Shown: positions 9,325 to 17,615 of the stretch, one piece after another
How positions within the stretch are numbered: the first letter of the stretch is position 1
Layout of the letters: every line of letters starts with the position of its first letter
Assembly: GCA_030645295.1 (NCBI GenBank)
Contig: JAUSMG010000348.1
Span: 1-43,235 of the forward strand
Source of the DNA: Saprospiraceae bacterium
Lineage (GTDB): Bacteria > Bacteroidota > Bacteroidia > Chitinophagales > Saprospiraceae
DNA length: 43,235 nucleotides
Direction: 5' to 3'
The notes under the pieces: model-generated
What the model saw: the letters and a program-made list of their open reading frames with translations, nothing else
Database searches by the model: none
Told to the model about the DNA's origin: nothing
Program-made: the position numbers and the translations under genes

Positions 9325-10953
9325 ATGTCGCTAATCAAACCTGACAAGGCCGCCCTGCGCGCCACCATTTTCCGCCACCTCGACGGCATTGCCACGGCGC
9401 CGACCGCATACGCCCTGCTGGAAAAAGGCGTGCTCGAACAGCTCCTGAAAAGCGGGGAAGCCGACGTTACCGAATTGGCCACAAATTTCCGAGCCAACGA
9501 GGGTTATCTGAACGTGGCGTTGCGTGTCCTCTGCGCTCAAGGCTGGCTGGAATGTATTGTTGACAATGCCAATAATCGCGTCCGATACCGCACCAACGCC
9601 AATAGTGCTACCGCCTTTGACCTTTGTCGTCTGTACAAGGATGTGGTTGAACTGCTGCGTTTCTCCGGACGTTTTCACAAAAGGAAATTTGAGCGGGCGC
9701 CCTTTGCAGTTCTGGAAAAAATTTTCAGGAAATACCAGGATCATTTCGGCATTGAATTATCGGATAAACCTGAAATACGTAGTATTCAAGATCAGGTGCT
9801 CAAACACATTGAAGGCATTGCTATTGGGCCAACCATCGTGGCACTCGGCATGGGCGGTATGTTCCACAAGTACTTCATGGAAGCCTCGTTCAAGCCCGAA
9901 GAGTTTCACGAAGACGTAGAAAGTTTTGACAAAATCCTCAATTTTTTTGCCTTTCTTGGCTGGTTTGAGAAAAAAGGCCACACGTACCGATTCACTGAAA
10001 CGGGGCTGTTTTTTGCCCGCAAGGCCAGTGCTTACGGAGTCACAGTGTCGTACATCCCCACGTTCAGAAATTTGGACGAACTCATCTTCGGCAATCCTGA
10101 AATCCTGTGGAACACCCCGCCGGGTACGCCCGAATTGCACGTGGACCGGGAGATGAATGTGTGGGGCAGCGGCGGGGCGCACACCACCTATTTTAAAAAA
10201 ATAGACGAGGTGGTCATTGAGCTGTTCAACCGCCCTTTGGAAGAGCAACCGAAGGGCATCGTGGACATGGGTTGCGGCAACGGCGCTTTTCTTCAACACA
10301 TCTTTGACGTGATTGCCCAACGCACCCTGCGCGGCCAAATGTTAGACGAGCACCCGCTTTTCCTGGTTGGCGCTGATTTCAATGAAGTAGCGCTGCGCGT
10401 AAGCCGTGCCAACCTTACCAAGGCCGATATCTGGGCCAAGGTGATTTGGGGCGATATCGGACGGCCCGATCTACTGGCCCGCGACCTGCGCGAAGACTAC
10501 GGTATCGCCCTTGAAGACCTGCTTAACGTGCGCACTTTTCTCGACCACAACCGCCCTTGGGAATCGCCCAAACAACCATTGATCGGCCGCATCAGCAGCT
10601 CCACTGGAGCCTATGCTTACCGGGGTAAACGCATCAGCAACAACGACGTCGAAGCTAGCCTGCTCCAACATCTGAGCCGCTGGTCGCCCTATGTGCAAAG
10701 GTTTGGCCTGTTGGTCATCGAACTGCATACCGTTCCACCAGAGCGCACCGCTACAAATCTCGGGCACACCGCGGCCACTGCCTATGATGCCACCCATGGC
10801 TACTCAGACCAGTACATTCTTGAAGTTGATATCTTTAACCAGATCGCCGTCGAGGCTGGCCTGTGCCCCGACCCGGAAAACTTCAGCAAATTCCCGGACT
10901 CGGATTTGGCGACGGTGAGTGTTAATTTGTTGAGAGGCCATTCAAAATTCTAA
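9325..10953 (+). CDS. Class I SAM-dependent methyltransferase with duplicated N-terminal winged-helix-like domains
   Basis: 542 residues from the ATG at 9325; a TTG at 9211 would extend the frame through the terminator hairpin and is not preferred. SAM-binding motif I is VDMGCGNGAF at about 313-322. The N-terminal half holds two similar segments, each starting with a (F/L)(R/K)H(L/I)(D/E)GIA motif (around residues 17 and 160) and running into a helix-turn-wing-like stretch, as in the dimerisation domains of O-methyltransferases. The methyl acceptor cannot be read from sequence. The layout recalls methyltransferases of the AprA/MT2-like group linked to polyketide enzymes, but no biosynthetic partner is nearby, so that is weak inference. 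leuS starts 54 bases downstream. Confidence 0.85.
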   Translation: MSLIKPDKAALRATIFRHLDGIATAPTAYALLEKGVLEQLLKSGEADVTELATNFRANEGYLNVALRVLCAQGWLECIVDNANNRVRYRTNANSATAFDLCRLYKDVVELLRFSGRFHKRKFERAPFAVLEKIFRKYQDHFGIELSDKPEIRSIQDQVLKHIEGIAIGPTIVALGMGGMFHKYFMEASFKPEEFHEDVESFDKILNFFAFLGWFEKKGHTYRFTETGLFFARKASAYGVTVSYIPTFRNLDELIFGNPEILWNTPPGTPELHVDREMNVWGSGGAHTTYFKKIDEVVIELFNRPLEEQPKGIVDMGCGNGAFLQHIFDVIAQRTLRGQMLDEHPLFLVGADFNEVALRVSRANLTKADIWAKVIWGDIGRPDLLARDLREDYGIALEDLLNVRTFLDHNRPWESPKQPLIGRISSSTGAYAYRGKRISNNDVEASLLQHLSRWSPYVQRFGLLVIELHTVPPERTATNLGHTAATAYDATHGYSDQYILEVDIFNQIAVEAGLCPDPENFSKFPDSDLATVSVNLLRGHSKF

Positions 10954-10968
10954 TTCCACTAAAAGCCG

Positions 10969-10976
10969 TAATTTTG
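10969..10976 (+). promoter_or_regulatory. Candidate Bacteroidota -7 element for leuS
   Basis: TAATTTTG matches the phylum's TAnnTTTG -7 consensus and lies about 30 bases before the GTG start of leuS. I see no TTG at the usual -33 spacing, so support is partial. It fits a start downstream of 10974. Confidence 0.3.
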
Positions 10977-11006
10977 CCGCTCAGCAAAATAAAAATCTTC
11001 TTGATC

Positions 11007-14000
11007 GTGGAATACAGACCGAGCGAAATTGAGCCTACATGGCGAAAGTGGTGGATAGAAAACAGCACTTATAAGGTTGAAAATCAGGGAGGTAAACCCA
11101 AGTATTACATCCTGGACATGTTTCCTTACCCCAGCGGGGCAGGCTTGCACGTCGGTCATCCTCTGGGCTATATTGCTTCCGACATCCTCGCGCGCTACAA
11201 GCGACTGCGGGGTTTCAACGTGCTGCATCCCATGGGTTTTGATTCATTCGGATTGCCTGCCGAGCAGTACGCCATTCAAACAGGGCAGCACCCCGCAATT
11301 ACCACAGAAGAAAATTTGGCCCGCTACCGCGAACAGCTGGGCAATTTGGGCTTTTCCTTCGACTGGAGCCGTGAGGTGCAAACCTCTTCGCCCGCTTTTT
11401 ACAAATGGACCCAATGGATTTTTATCCGACTTTTTAACCACTATTACGACCTCAACGCGGACAAAGCCTTGCCCATTAGCGAACTGGAACACCGTTTCGC
11501 ACAAACCGGTAATGCGGGCATTCGCGCAGTTTGCGACGACGATACGCCAGCCCTTTCGGCGGAACAATGGAATGCATGGAGCAAGCAAGACCAACAGATT
11601 TTTCTCCTCAAATACCGCATCACATTCCCGGGTGAAGAATATGTGAACTGGTGCGCTGCACTTGGTTCCGTGCTATCCAACGACGAAGTAAAAGACGGCG
11701 TAAGCGAGCGCGGCGGGCACCCTGTGGAACGCAAACTCATGAAACAATGGGTGATGCGCATCACGGCCTACGCCGATCGGCTGCTGGATGGCCTGAACCA
11801 AATTGATTGGCCGGAATCCATCAAGGAACAACAGCGTAACTGGATCGGCAAATCAGTGGGCGCATCGGTCAAATTTACTATAGACGCTCCAGACCCTCTG
11901 GGGGAGGGGCAGGGGATGGGGTTTATGGAGGTTTTTACTACACGGGTAGATACGATTTACGGCGCAACCTTTATGGTCATTGCACCCGAGCTAGACCTGG
12001 TCAAAACCCTTACCACAGATGAGCAGCGCAACGAGGTGGAAGGCTATATCAAATGGACCTCCGGGCGGACTGAAATAGAACGAATGTCGGATACCCGTAA
12101 AGCCACAGGCGTTTTCACAGGATCCTATGCCATTAACCCGGCCAATGGAGAACGTGTGCCGATCTGGATCGGCGATTATGTACTGGCTGGATATGGCACG
12201 GGTGCGGTCATGGCCGTTCCTTCGGGCGATCAGCGGGACTGGAATTTTGCCATGGAATTCAATCTTCCCATCGTGCCCATCATGGACAGCCAAAGGGATT
12301 TGGACCAAGCTGCTGATCCCAGCAAAGAAGGCCGCTATATCAATTCCGGGCTGATCAATGGCATGACCTATGCCGAAGCAGTGCCTACGCTCATACAATG
12401 GCTGGAAGAAAAAGGCCTTGGGCGCGGGAAAACGCAATACAAACTCCGCAACGCAGTGTTTAGCCGCCAACGCTATTGGGGCGAACCTGTGCCCGCGCTT
12501 TGGGAAGACGAGGTTCCGTATATGATCGACGAAGGGGAATTGCCGCTGGTACTGCCTGCAGTGGACAAATACCTGCCCACCGAATCGGGCGAACCACCGC
12601 TTGCCCGCGCCAAAGGCTGGAAATATGAGCTGTCTACCATGCCGGGTTGGGCGGGTTCCTCCTGGTACTTTTACCGCTACATGGACCCGCACAATGACCA
12701 GGAATTTTGCTCCAAAAAAGCCATGAACTATTGGCAAAAAGTGGATTTCTACATTGGCGGTTCAGAACATGCCGTGGGGCACTTGTTGTACAGCCGTTTT
12801 TGGAATCACTTTTTGTACGATCTGGGTCTTGTGCCGCACCGGGAATTCGCCCAGAAGCTGGTGAACCAGGGGATGATTCAAGGCCGTTCTAATTTTGTTT
12901 ACAGAGCGAAAGAGCGCTTTTTTGAAGAATACTTGATGCTAAAAGTGCTAAAACCGTACTTTGAAGCAGTAGGGCCCATTGAGATTTCCGGGCAAGATTT
13001 TGAAGAGGAGATCAAGTATGATTTTGCATTTGAAACCAACAACCTTGTCATAGAAGTCACCTCCATCAAGCAGGTGGAGAAAATTGAGCGCATACGAAAA
13101 ATGGCTCTGGAAGATGGCAAGCGACTCATGGTGCTGTACACGGAAGAATTGATCGACAACATCAATGAACCGGAGGTATTCGTGGAAAAAGTACGCAAGG
13201 CCTTGGCGAGTCAGGAGGATTTTATAGATACCCGGGAGCGGCCAAAAGGCAAACAACTCTTTGTCTCGCACAACTTGTTGTATAAATACAGCCCGGACTC
13301 CGTGACCAAATTGCATGTGGATGTGAATATCGTGGAAGATGATGTGTTGGTGCTGGAAAAATCCCGCGCAAACCCACAGTTTGCCAAATCAAATTTTAAG
13401 CTGGATGCAGAAGGGAAATACAGATGCTCCTGGGAGGTGGAGAAAATGTCGAAATCCAAATTCAATGTAGTCAATCCTGACGACATCATCACCGAACACG
13501 GAACCGATTGCTTTCGGATGTTCGAGATGTTTTTGGGCCCGATCACCGACGCAAAGCCTTGGAATACAAAGGGTATTTCGGGGGTGAGCGGTTTTTTGCG
13601 CAAATTCTGGAGCATGTTTTTCGAGGGGGAAAACTTCCGCGTTACGGACGAGGCGCCTACCCGCGACGAACTTCGCGTCCTGCACACCTGCATCAAAAAA
13701 GTGACCGACGACATTGAGCGAATGAGCATGAACACCTGTGTCAGCCACTTCATGATCGCCACAAACGATCTCCGCAGTCTTAAATGCGCCAAACGCGCGG
13801 TGCTGGAGCCATTGGTCATCCTGATCGCACCCTTTGGTCCGCACATCGCCGAAGAACTTTGGCATAGGCTGGGGCATGACGACACCGTTTGTGATGCGGC
13901 ATGGCCGATTCATGACGAAGAAAATCTCAAAACCGACACCGTCAATTATCCGATCCAGATCAATGGAAAACTTCGGGCCAACATTGAGCTTCCAGCAGGC

Positions 14001-14123
14001 ATCACGGCATCTGAAGCAGAAAAGGCTACGTTGGAATTGGAGCTCGTTCAAAAATGGCTGGACGGCAACACACCCAAAAAGGTCGTCTTTGTGCCGGGCA
14101 GAATGATCAATTTGGTGGTGTGA
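11007..14123 (+). CDS. leuS: Leucyl-tRNA synthetase with an extra inserted domain
   Basis: Charges tRNA-Leu with leucine in the cytoplasm. From the GTG at 11007 (VEYRPSEIEPTW, the usual LeuRS N-terminus) the product is 1038 residues, longer than the roughly 850-950 usual for the family. The class I signatures are H48-V-G-H51 and K813-M-S-K-S817. The editing (CP1) domain keeps the Thr-rich FTTRVDTIYG segment and GTGAVMAVPSGDQRDW with both Asp residues. Residues ~634-750 are an insertion between NQGMIQGRSNFVYR and LFVSHNLLYKYS, in the stretch before KMSKS where bacterial LeuRS carries its leucine-specific domain. The frame is intact across the insert, so the gene is probably functional. TTG at 11001 or 10974 are alternative starts. 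The gene is convergent with the DUF4143 ATPase gene. Confidence 0.97.
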   Translation: MEYRPSEIEPTWRKWWIENSTYKVENQGGKPKYYILDMFPYPSGAGLHVGHPLGYIASDILARYKRLRGFNVLHPMGFDSFGLPAEQYAIQTGQHPAITTEENLARYREQLGNLGFSFDWSREVQTSSPAFYKWTQWIFIRLFNHYYDLNADKALPISELEHRFAQTGNAGIRAVCDDDTPALSAEQWNAWSKQDQQIFLLKYRITFPGEEYVNWCAALGSVLSNDEVKDGVSERGGHPVERKLMKQWVMRITAYADRLLDGLNQIDWPESIKEQQRNWIGKSVGASVKFTIDAPDPLGEGQGMGFMEVFTTRVDTIYGATFMVIAPELDLVKTLTTDEQRNEVEGYIKWTSGRTEIERMSDTRKATGVFTGSYAINPANGERVPIWIGDYVLAGYGTGAVMAVPSGDQRDWNFAMEFNLPIVPIMDSQRDLDQAADPSKEGRYINSGLINGMTYAEAVPTLIQWLEEKGLGRGKTQYKLRNAVFSRQRYWGEPVPALWEDEVPYMIDEGELPLVLPAVDKYLPTESGEPPLARAKGWKYELSTMPGWAGSSWYFYRYMDPHNDQEFCSKKAMNYWQKVDFYIGGSEHAVGHLLYSRFWNHFLYDLGLVPHREFAQKLVNQGMIQGRSNFVYRAKERFFEEYLMLKVLKPYFEAVGPIEISGQDFEEEIKYDFAFETNNLVIEVTSIKQVEKIERIRKMALEDGKRLMVLYTEELIDNINEPEVFVEKVRKALASQEDFIDTRERPKGKQLFVSHNLLYKYSPDSVTKLHVDVNIVEDDVLVLEKSRANPQFAKSNFKLDAEGKYRCSWEVEKMSKSKFNVVNPDDIITEHGTDCFRMFEMFLGPITDAKPWNTKGISGVSGFLRKFWSMFFEGENFRVTDEAPTRDELRVLHTCIKKVTDDIERMSMNTCVSHFMIATNDLRSLKCAKRAVLEPLVILIAPFGPHIAEELWHRLGHDDTVCDAAWPIHDEENLKTDTVNYPIQINGKLRANIELPAGITASEAEKATLELELVQKWLDGNTPKKVVFVPGRMINLVV
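11900..11921 (+). other. G-quadruplex-type tract in leuS
   Basis: Four runs of 5, 4, 4 and 4 G separated by only 1-2 bases on the coding strand, encoding about residues 298-305 just before the editing-domain TTR motif. This fits the canonical G4 pattern with very short loops. Folding is inference. Confidence 0.7.
12906..13256 (+). other. In-frame domain insertion in LeuRS (PD-(D/E)XK-like pattern)
   Basis: About 117 codons replace what is usually a very short linker in Bacteroidota LeuRS. The segment has an amphipathic first helix (ERFFEEYLMLKVLKPYF), then a strand pair with D672 (KYDFAF), E683 (LVIEVTS) and K688, then a helix and LMVLYTEE. Asp on one strand and an acidic residue at the end of a hydrophobic next strand resemble restriction-endonuclease-fold domains, but the usual Lys two residues after the acid is Thr here. 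The domain name is inference; the insertion itself is visible. Confidence 0.6.
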
Positions 14124-14203
14124 GTGATTGGGGATTTGTTAATATGGTTATTTGGGAATTTGTTTTTCCAGCGCCTGAGATCCCAGCCTGCGCTTGACTC
14201 ATA

Positions 14204-15334
14204 TTACAAAACAAAACTTGAATAATTTTCACGGTTGATGCACTGAAATGTCGCCTCAGGGTAAGTTTCTATCCAGGATTGAGGCGCCTTGGCGGTTTTA
14301 GTCCCCCATTTGAACTCATATCCCAGGAGCTGACCGCCGTTCTCTTCCAAATAATCAAGTTCCGCACCCGTATAAGTGCGCCAAAAGTACCGATTCGTGA
14401 AAATACGGTGATAGGAGGTGTATTTTAGTCGCTCAGCGACGAGGAAGTTTTCCCACATTTGACTAATGTCGTTTCGAGCGTTGAGGGCATTGAAATTATC
14501 AATCACGGCATTGCGTACCCCAAGGTCGTAGAAATACACCTTATCCATTTTTACCACTTCTTTGCGCAGATTCCTACTGTAACCTGGTAACCGGAACACA
14601 ACAAAGGATTTTTCCAGCAAATCAATATACCGTGCGACGGTCTCTTTACTCATTTCCAACTGCCGACCCAGTTCATTGAGGGACACAGTGGAGCCAATTT
14701 GGTAGGCTAACAAACGCAATAAATCATGTATTTTACGGGAGTGTCGCACATCGGCAAGTTCAAGGATGTCTTTGTAGAGGTATGCTCCCGTTAATTCTTT
14801 TAAGAACGCGACTTTGTCCGTAAAACCCGGATAGGAAAAAACCTCCGGGTACATACCAAACAATAAGAATTCTTCCAGACGTTGGTCCAGCTCGAACAGG
14901 TTATTATTGGCATTCAACTCACCCAGCGAAATTGGGTACAGCGTGAATGTCCAGGTGCGGCCAGTAAGCGGTTCACGAACAATGTTGGCCAACTCGAAAG
15001 AGGAAGACCCCGTAGCGATAACTTTTACCTCGGGAATTTGATCGTGGATAATTTTAAGGTTGATACCAATGTCAGTAATCCGTTGAGCCTCATCAATGAA
15101 AACCAAATCATATCCGGATACTAAGCGACGAAGCTTCCCACTGTCACGGCTGGAAAGCACTTCCGCGTATTCCCGGTTATCCGCATTGATATAAAGGGTT
15201 TTATAGGCTAGCTTATTAAGCAGTCCTTTCATTAAGGTCGTCTTACCTACCTGACGACTCCCATATATCAAGACAATTTTTGAAGATTGCTGGATTCGCT
15301 CTAATATCTGATTTTCCAAAAATCTGGCTATCAT
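14204..15334 (-). CDS. AAA ATPase with DUF4143 domain
   Basis: 376 residues from ATG at 15334; a TTG three codons upstream is possible. Walker A GSRQVGKT is at 25-32 and Walker B LVFIDEAQ at 77-84, followed by the sensor-like VIATGSSSFEL. The middle holds a winged-helix-like segment (LNELGRQLEMSKETVARYIDLLEKSFVV), and the C-terminus the DUF4143 part (TGAELDYLEENGGQLLGYEFKW), which has a nuclease-like D...E-x-K arrangement. Proteins of this AAA_14/DUF4143 class are common in bacteria and often lie in mobile or defence-rich regions; their role is not settled. The gene stands alone, convergent with leuS and divergent from the glycosyltransferase gene. Confidence 0.92.
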   Translation of the reverse strand: MIARFLENQILERIQQSSKIVLIYGSRQVGKTTLMKGLLNKLAYKTLYINADNREYAEVLSSRDSGKLRRLVSGYDLVFIDEAQRITDIGINLKIIHDQIPEVKVIATGSSSFELANIVREPLTGRTWTFTLYPISLGELNANNNLFELDQRLEEFLLFGMYPEVFSYPGFTDKVAFLKELTGAYLYKDILELADVRHSRKIHDLLRLLAYQIGSTVSLNELGRQLEMSKETVARYIDLLEKSFVVFRLPGYSRNLRKEVVKMDKVYFYDLGVRNAVIDNFNALNARNDISQMWENFLVAERLKYTSYHRIFTNRYFWRTYTGAELDYLEENGGQLLGYEFKWGTKTAKAPQSWIETYPEATFQCINRENYSSFVL

Positions 15335-15350
15335 ATTCTCCAATTTAGCG

Positions 15351-15358
15351 CAAATTTA
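15351..15358 (-). promoter_or_regulatory. Candidate -7 element for the DUF4143 ATPase gene
   Basis: On the minus strand TAAATTTG fits TAnnTTTG, 16 bases before the ATG. The nearest upstream TTG is 27 bases away, longer than usual, so only the -7 half is supported. It sits in a short direct repeat (GCGCTAAATT and GCTAAATT). Confidence 0.33.
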
Positions 15359-15593
15359 GCGAAAATATATTATTGCTTTGGTTTTCAACCTCTTTTTTCT
15401 AATGTTTTTAACAACGCCTTTCTAAAAAAATCGCCCCAATGTGCTGTGTTTTTTGAATTTTTGCGCCCTCAAAGGTTAGGTATTCCCTCGGTCTAAATAT
15501 ACACAACCCTTAAATTTTGGCAGGCAGGACATCTGACGTTCTACACGTTAAAATACCCTGTCCGCCCAAATTTGAAGGTTTACGAACCAGTCA

Positions 15594-16337
15594 ATGTACA
15601 AAAACAAGAAAGTAGTCGTAGTGCTTCCGGCCTACAATGCCGCCCTTACGCTCGAAAAAACATACCGTGAAATCCCCTTTGACCTGGTAGACGAGGTCAT
15701 ACTCTGCGACGACCATAGCAAAGACAATACTGCTGCACTCGCCCATTCGCTGGGGATACAGCACGTGATCGTGCACGAGAAGAACACAGGCTACGGCGGC
15801 AACCAAAAGTCACTCTACAACAAGGCGCTCGAAATTGGTGCAGACATTGTCATCATGCTCCACCCGGATTATCAGTACACGCCGAAACTTATCCCTAGTA
15901 TGGTCAATATCATTGGGGAAGATCTTTACCCGGTGGTACTGGGTTCCCGCATCCTGGGCATGGGTGCGCGCAAAGGGGGTATGCCGATGTACAAATACAT
16001 CGCCAACCGCTTTCTCACTTTTGCGCAGAATACCTTGATCCACTACAAGTTATCAGAATATCACACGGGCTATCGGGCATTCAACCGTGAGGTATTGCTG
16101 GGCATCAAATTCAACCAAAATTCGGACGATTTTGTATTCGACAACGAGATGCTTTCCCAGATCGTTTATGCGGGTTTCGACATTGGCGAGGTCACTTGTC
16201 CCACCAAATATTTCGCGGAAGCCTCAAGTATCAACTTCCGCCGGAGCATGAAATATGGTTTTGGCGTTTTGCGCGTGTCCTTCTGCCACTGGCTTCAGCG
16301 GATGGGGCTGGCCAAGTTTGCGATGTATCGGAAGTAG
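15594..16337 (+). CDS. Family 2 glycosyltransferase (dolichyl-phosphate-sugar synthase-like)
   Basis: 247 residues. The GT-A nucleotide-sugar fold is seen from VVVVLPAYNAALTLEKT (7-23), then VILCDDHSKDNT with the first acidic cluster (~35-45), GYGGNQKSLYNKAL (66-79) and the metal-site equivalent MLHPDYQY (88-95, D92). YHTGYRAFNREVL is a late conserved segment. There are no membrane spans, so it is probably cytoplasmic and acts on a lipid-phosphate or other acceptor; the sugar and acceptor are unknown. It stands alone: the gene before is divergent and the one after convergent. A heptamer repeat tract begins at its stop codon. Confidence 0.93.
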   Translation: MYKNKKVVVVLPAYNAALTLEKTYREIPFDLVDEVILCDDHSKDNTAALAHSLGIQHVIVHEKNTGYGGNQKSLYNKALEIGADIVIMLHPDYQYTPKLIPSMVNIIGEDLYPVVLGSRILGMGARKGGMPMYKYIANRFLTFAQNTLIHYKLSEYHTGYRAFNREVLLGIKFNQNSDDFVFDNEMLSQIVYAGFDIGEVTCPTKYFAEASSINFRRSMKYGFGVLRVSFCHWLQRMGLAKFAMYRK

Positions 16338-16458
16338 TTTCAAGTTTCAAGTTACAAGAGGTCTTCGCGCTTGGTACTTGAAACCTTCAACTTGCCACTT
16401 TTAACTTGCTACTTTCAACTTGCTACTTTCAACTTGAAACTTTCAACTTGAAACTTGC
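16338..16458 (+). repeat. Heptamer repeat array forming an inverted pair between convergent genes
   Basis: Three 7-mers (TTTCAAG, TTTCAAG, TTACAAG; 16338-16358) follow the glycosyltransferase stop. After ~30 unrelated bases, ten 7-mers (AACTTGC/TACTTTC/AACTTGA types; 16389-16458) run to and into the last codons of the DUF2721 gene. CAAGTTTCAAGTT (16341-16353) is the exact reverse complement of 16445-16457, so the transcript can fold back. The repeat encodes the last four residues (QVSS) of the DUF2721 protein. Confidence 0.85.
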
Positions 16459-16853
16459 TTATTCTTCTCTTCCAGATCCTTCAGCAGCACCCGCAAAGCC
16501 CCGGCAGACAGCGCGATTTCCAGCAAGGTGATCACCAGCGAGGTCATCATTAAAAGCAGGCTTATAGCAAACAAAATCTTGGCCCAAACCTGCCAGCCCT
16601 CGTAGATGAAATACATGGTGATCACACAAACCAGGATGCTCGTAACACCAGTTACTTGCATCCATCTTATTAGCATAAGCCTTCTGCGCAGGCTGCTTAT
16701 TTGCTTTAAAAGTTCATGTTTTTGTTTCTCCTCATAATCGGATACGAGTTTGCGGATCAGGCTGGCGATCGCCAGAAACTTGTTGGTGTACGCAATCAAC
16801 AATAGCGACACCGCTGGAAAAAGCAGGGCGGGGGTTTGGATGTTTAATTCCAT
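16443..16853 (-). CDS. DUF2721 family membrane protein
   Basis: 136 residues. The N-terminal LLFPAVSLLLIAYTNKFLAIASLIRKL is the hallmark of DUF2721, followed by a basic, heptad-like stretch (EEKQKHELLKQISSLRRRL) and two further hydrophobic spans (VTGVTSILVCVITMYFIY; ILFAISLLLMMTSLVITLL). This predicts an inner-membrane protein of three helices; the function of the family is unknown. The SCO1-like gene ends 12 bases upstream in the same direction, so the two are probably co-transcribed. The last codons fall within the heptamer repeat tract. Confidence 0.88.
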   Translation of the reverse strand: MELNIQTPALLFPAVSLLLIAYTNKFLAIASLIRKLVSDYEEKQKHELLKQISSLRRRLMLIRWMQVTGVTSILVCVITMYFIYEGWQVWAKILFAISLLLMMTSLVITLLEIALSAGALRVLLKDLEEKNKQVSS

Positions 16854-16865
16854 AAAATTCAGCGT

Positions 16866-17498
16866 TTACTTTTTTTCTTCCTGCAAAAGCACTTCAATGT
16901 CCTTCATGAACCGATCCACGTCTTTTGCGTCCGTGCCATCGCAGAAGGAACGAACATGTCGGTTTTTGTCCACCAATATCAGTCTTCCGGAATGATCGAA
17001 GCCGCCCGGGGCGGAAGGGTCTTCGGTGGCTACGCTGAAATAATTGTCGGCGATGGCATAAATGGCATCGTGATCACCGGTGACGAGGCGCCATTTTTTG
17101 GCATCGATACCGAGTTTTTCGGCGTGGTGTTTTAGCGCAGCCACCGTATCGTTGCGCATGTCGATGGAGTGCGATAGCAGGAGCAAACGATCGTCGTTTT
17201 TAAATTTCTCGTACACCCGCAAACCGTTTGCTTTCACCTTTGGGCAAATGGTAGGACAATGGATAAAAAAGAAATCTACGACATAGGCTTTGCCTGCAAA
17301 AGTGGCATTGTTTACCCATTGACTGTCCTGATCAACAAATTGAAAATCAGGGATTTGGGGATAAATAGTGTCGCCAGAAGGCGTCACATCGCGCTCGCCC
17401 AGGATGGGGAGTTTGCGCGGTTTTTCATCTAAAAGACACCCTGTGGCCAGGGCAAAAAACGCAAGAAAAAAGAGCGGGGAGATACGTTGCAGTAGCAT
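16866..17498 (-). CDS. SCO1/SenC family copper chaperone lipoprotein
   Basis: 210 residues from the ATG at 17498; the frame extends upstream to 17561 but the signal sequence begins here. A lipoprotein-type signal (hydrophobic 9-19, LATGC with C21) predicts membrane anchoring. The thioredoxin-like fold carries the copper ligands C81-P-T-I-C85 and H169 (GFDHSGRLILVD), the known SCO1 set. Family role: delivery of copper to the CuA site of cytochrome c oxidase, or thiol redox. No oxidase genes are in view. The DUF2721 gene follows 12 bases downstream. A good promoter match lies 31 bases upstream. Confidence 0.94.
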   Translation of the reverse strand: MLLQRISPLFFLAFFALATGCLLDEKPRKLPILGERDVTPSGDTIYPQIPDFQFVDQDSQWVNNATFAGKAYVVDFFFIHCPTICPKVKANGLRVYEKFKNDDRLLLLSHSIDMRNDTVAALKHHAEKLGIDAKKWRLVTGDHDAIYAIADNYFSVATEDPSAPGGFDHSGRLILVDKNRHVRSFCDGTDAKDVDRFMKDIEVLLQEEKK

Positions 17499-17528
17499 AG
17501 AAAAATAAGTATGTGTGATTTGGGAGGG

Positions 17529-17561
17529 CAAAGGTAGTGGTCTGAGAAGTGATATGGACAA
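17529..17561 (-). promoter_or_regulatory. Candidate -33/-7 promoter of the SCO1-like gene
   Basis: On the minus strand, TTG (17561-17559), 22 bases, then TACCTTTG (17536-17529) fit the Bacteroidota TTG/TAnnTTTG pattern. A second TACCTTTG occurs at 17566-17559. Start would be ~25 bases before the ATG. Confidence 0.45.
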
Positions 17562-17582
17562 AGGTATTCTGGAGCTGGCACG

Positions 17583-17615
17583 AACTTCCCGAAAGTTTTA
17601 AACTTTCGGGAAGTT
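17583..17615. repeat. Dispersed palindrome, copy 1 (REP-like)
   Basis: AACTTCCCGAAAGTTT (17583-17598) and its exact reverse complement (17600-17615) around a single T. It lies between the divergent SCO1-like and dpp11 genes. Two more copies are at 27092-27123 and 39515-39547. Confidence 0.85.

Noticed and set aside
14124-14203. Terminator between leuS and the DUF4143 gene.
   Set aside because: Only a weak 5-bp pairing (AGCGC/GCGCT) without a T-run was found.
15335-15593. tRNA or small RNA in the gap upstream of the glycosyltransferase gene.
   Set aside because: No cloverleaf or stable hairpin could be drawn; only the -7-like element for the minus-strand gene is supported.
16338-16458. Possible CRISPR array.
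   Set aside because: Repeats are 7 bases without spacers, no cas genes are near, and the units form an inverted pair instead.
17499-17561. Longer start of the SCO1-like protein.
   Set aside because: The lipoprotein signal starts at 17498 and a promoter-like element lies inside the longer frame.
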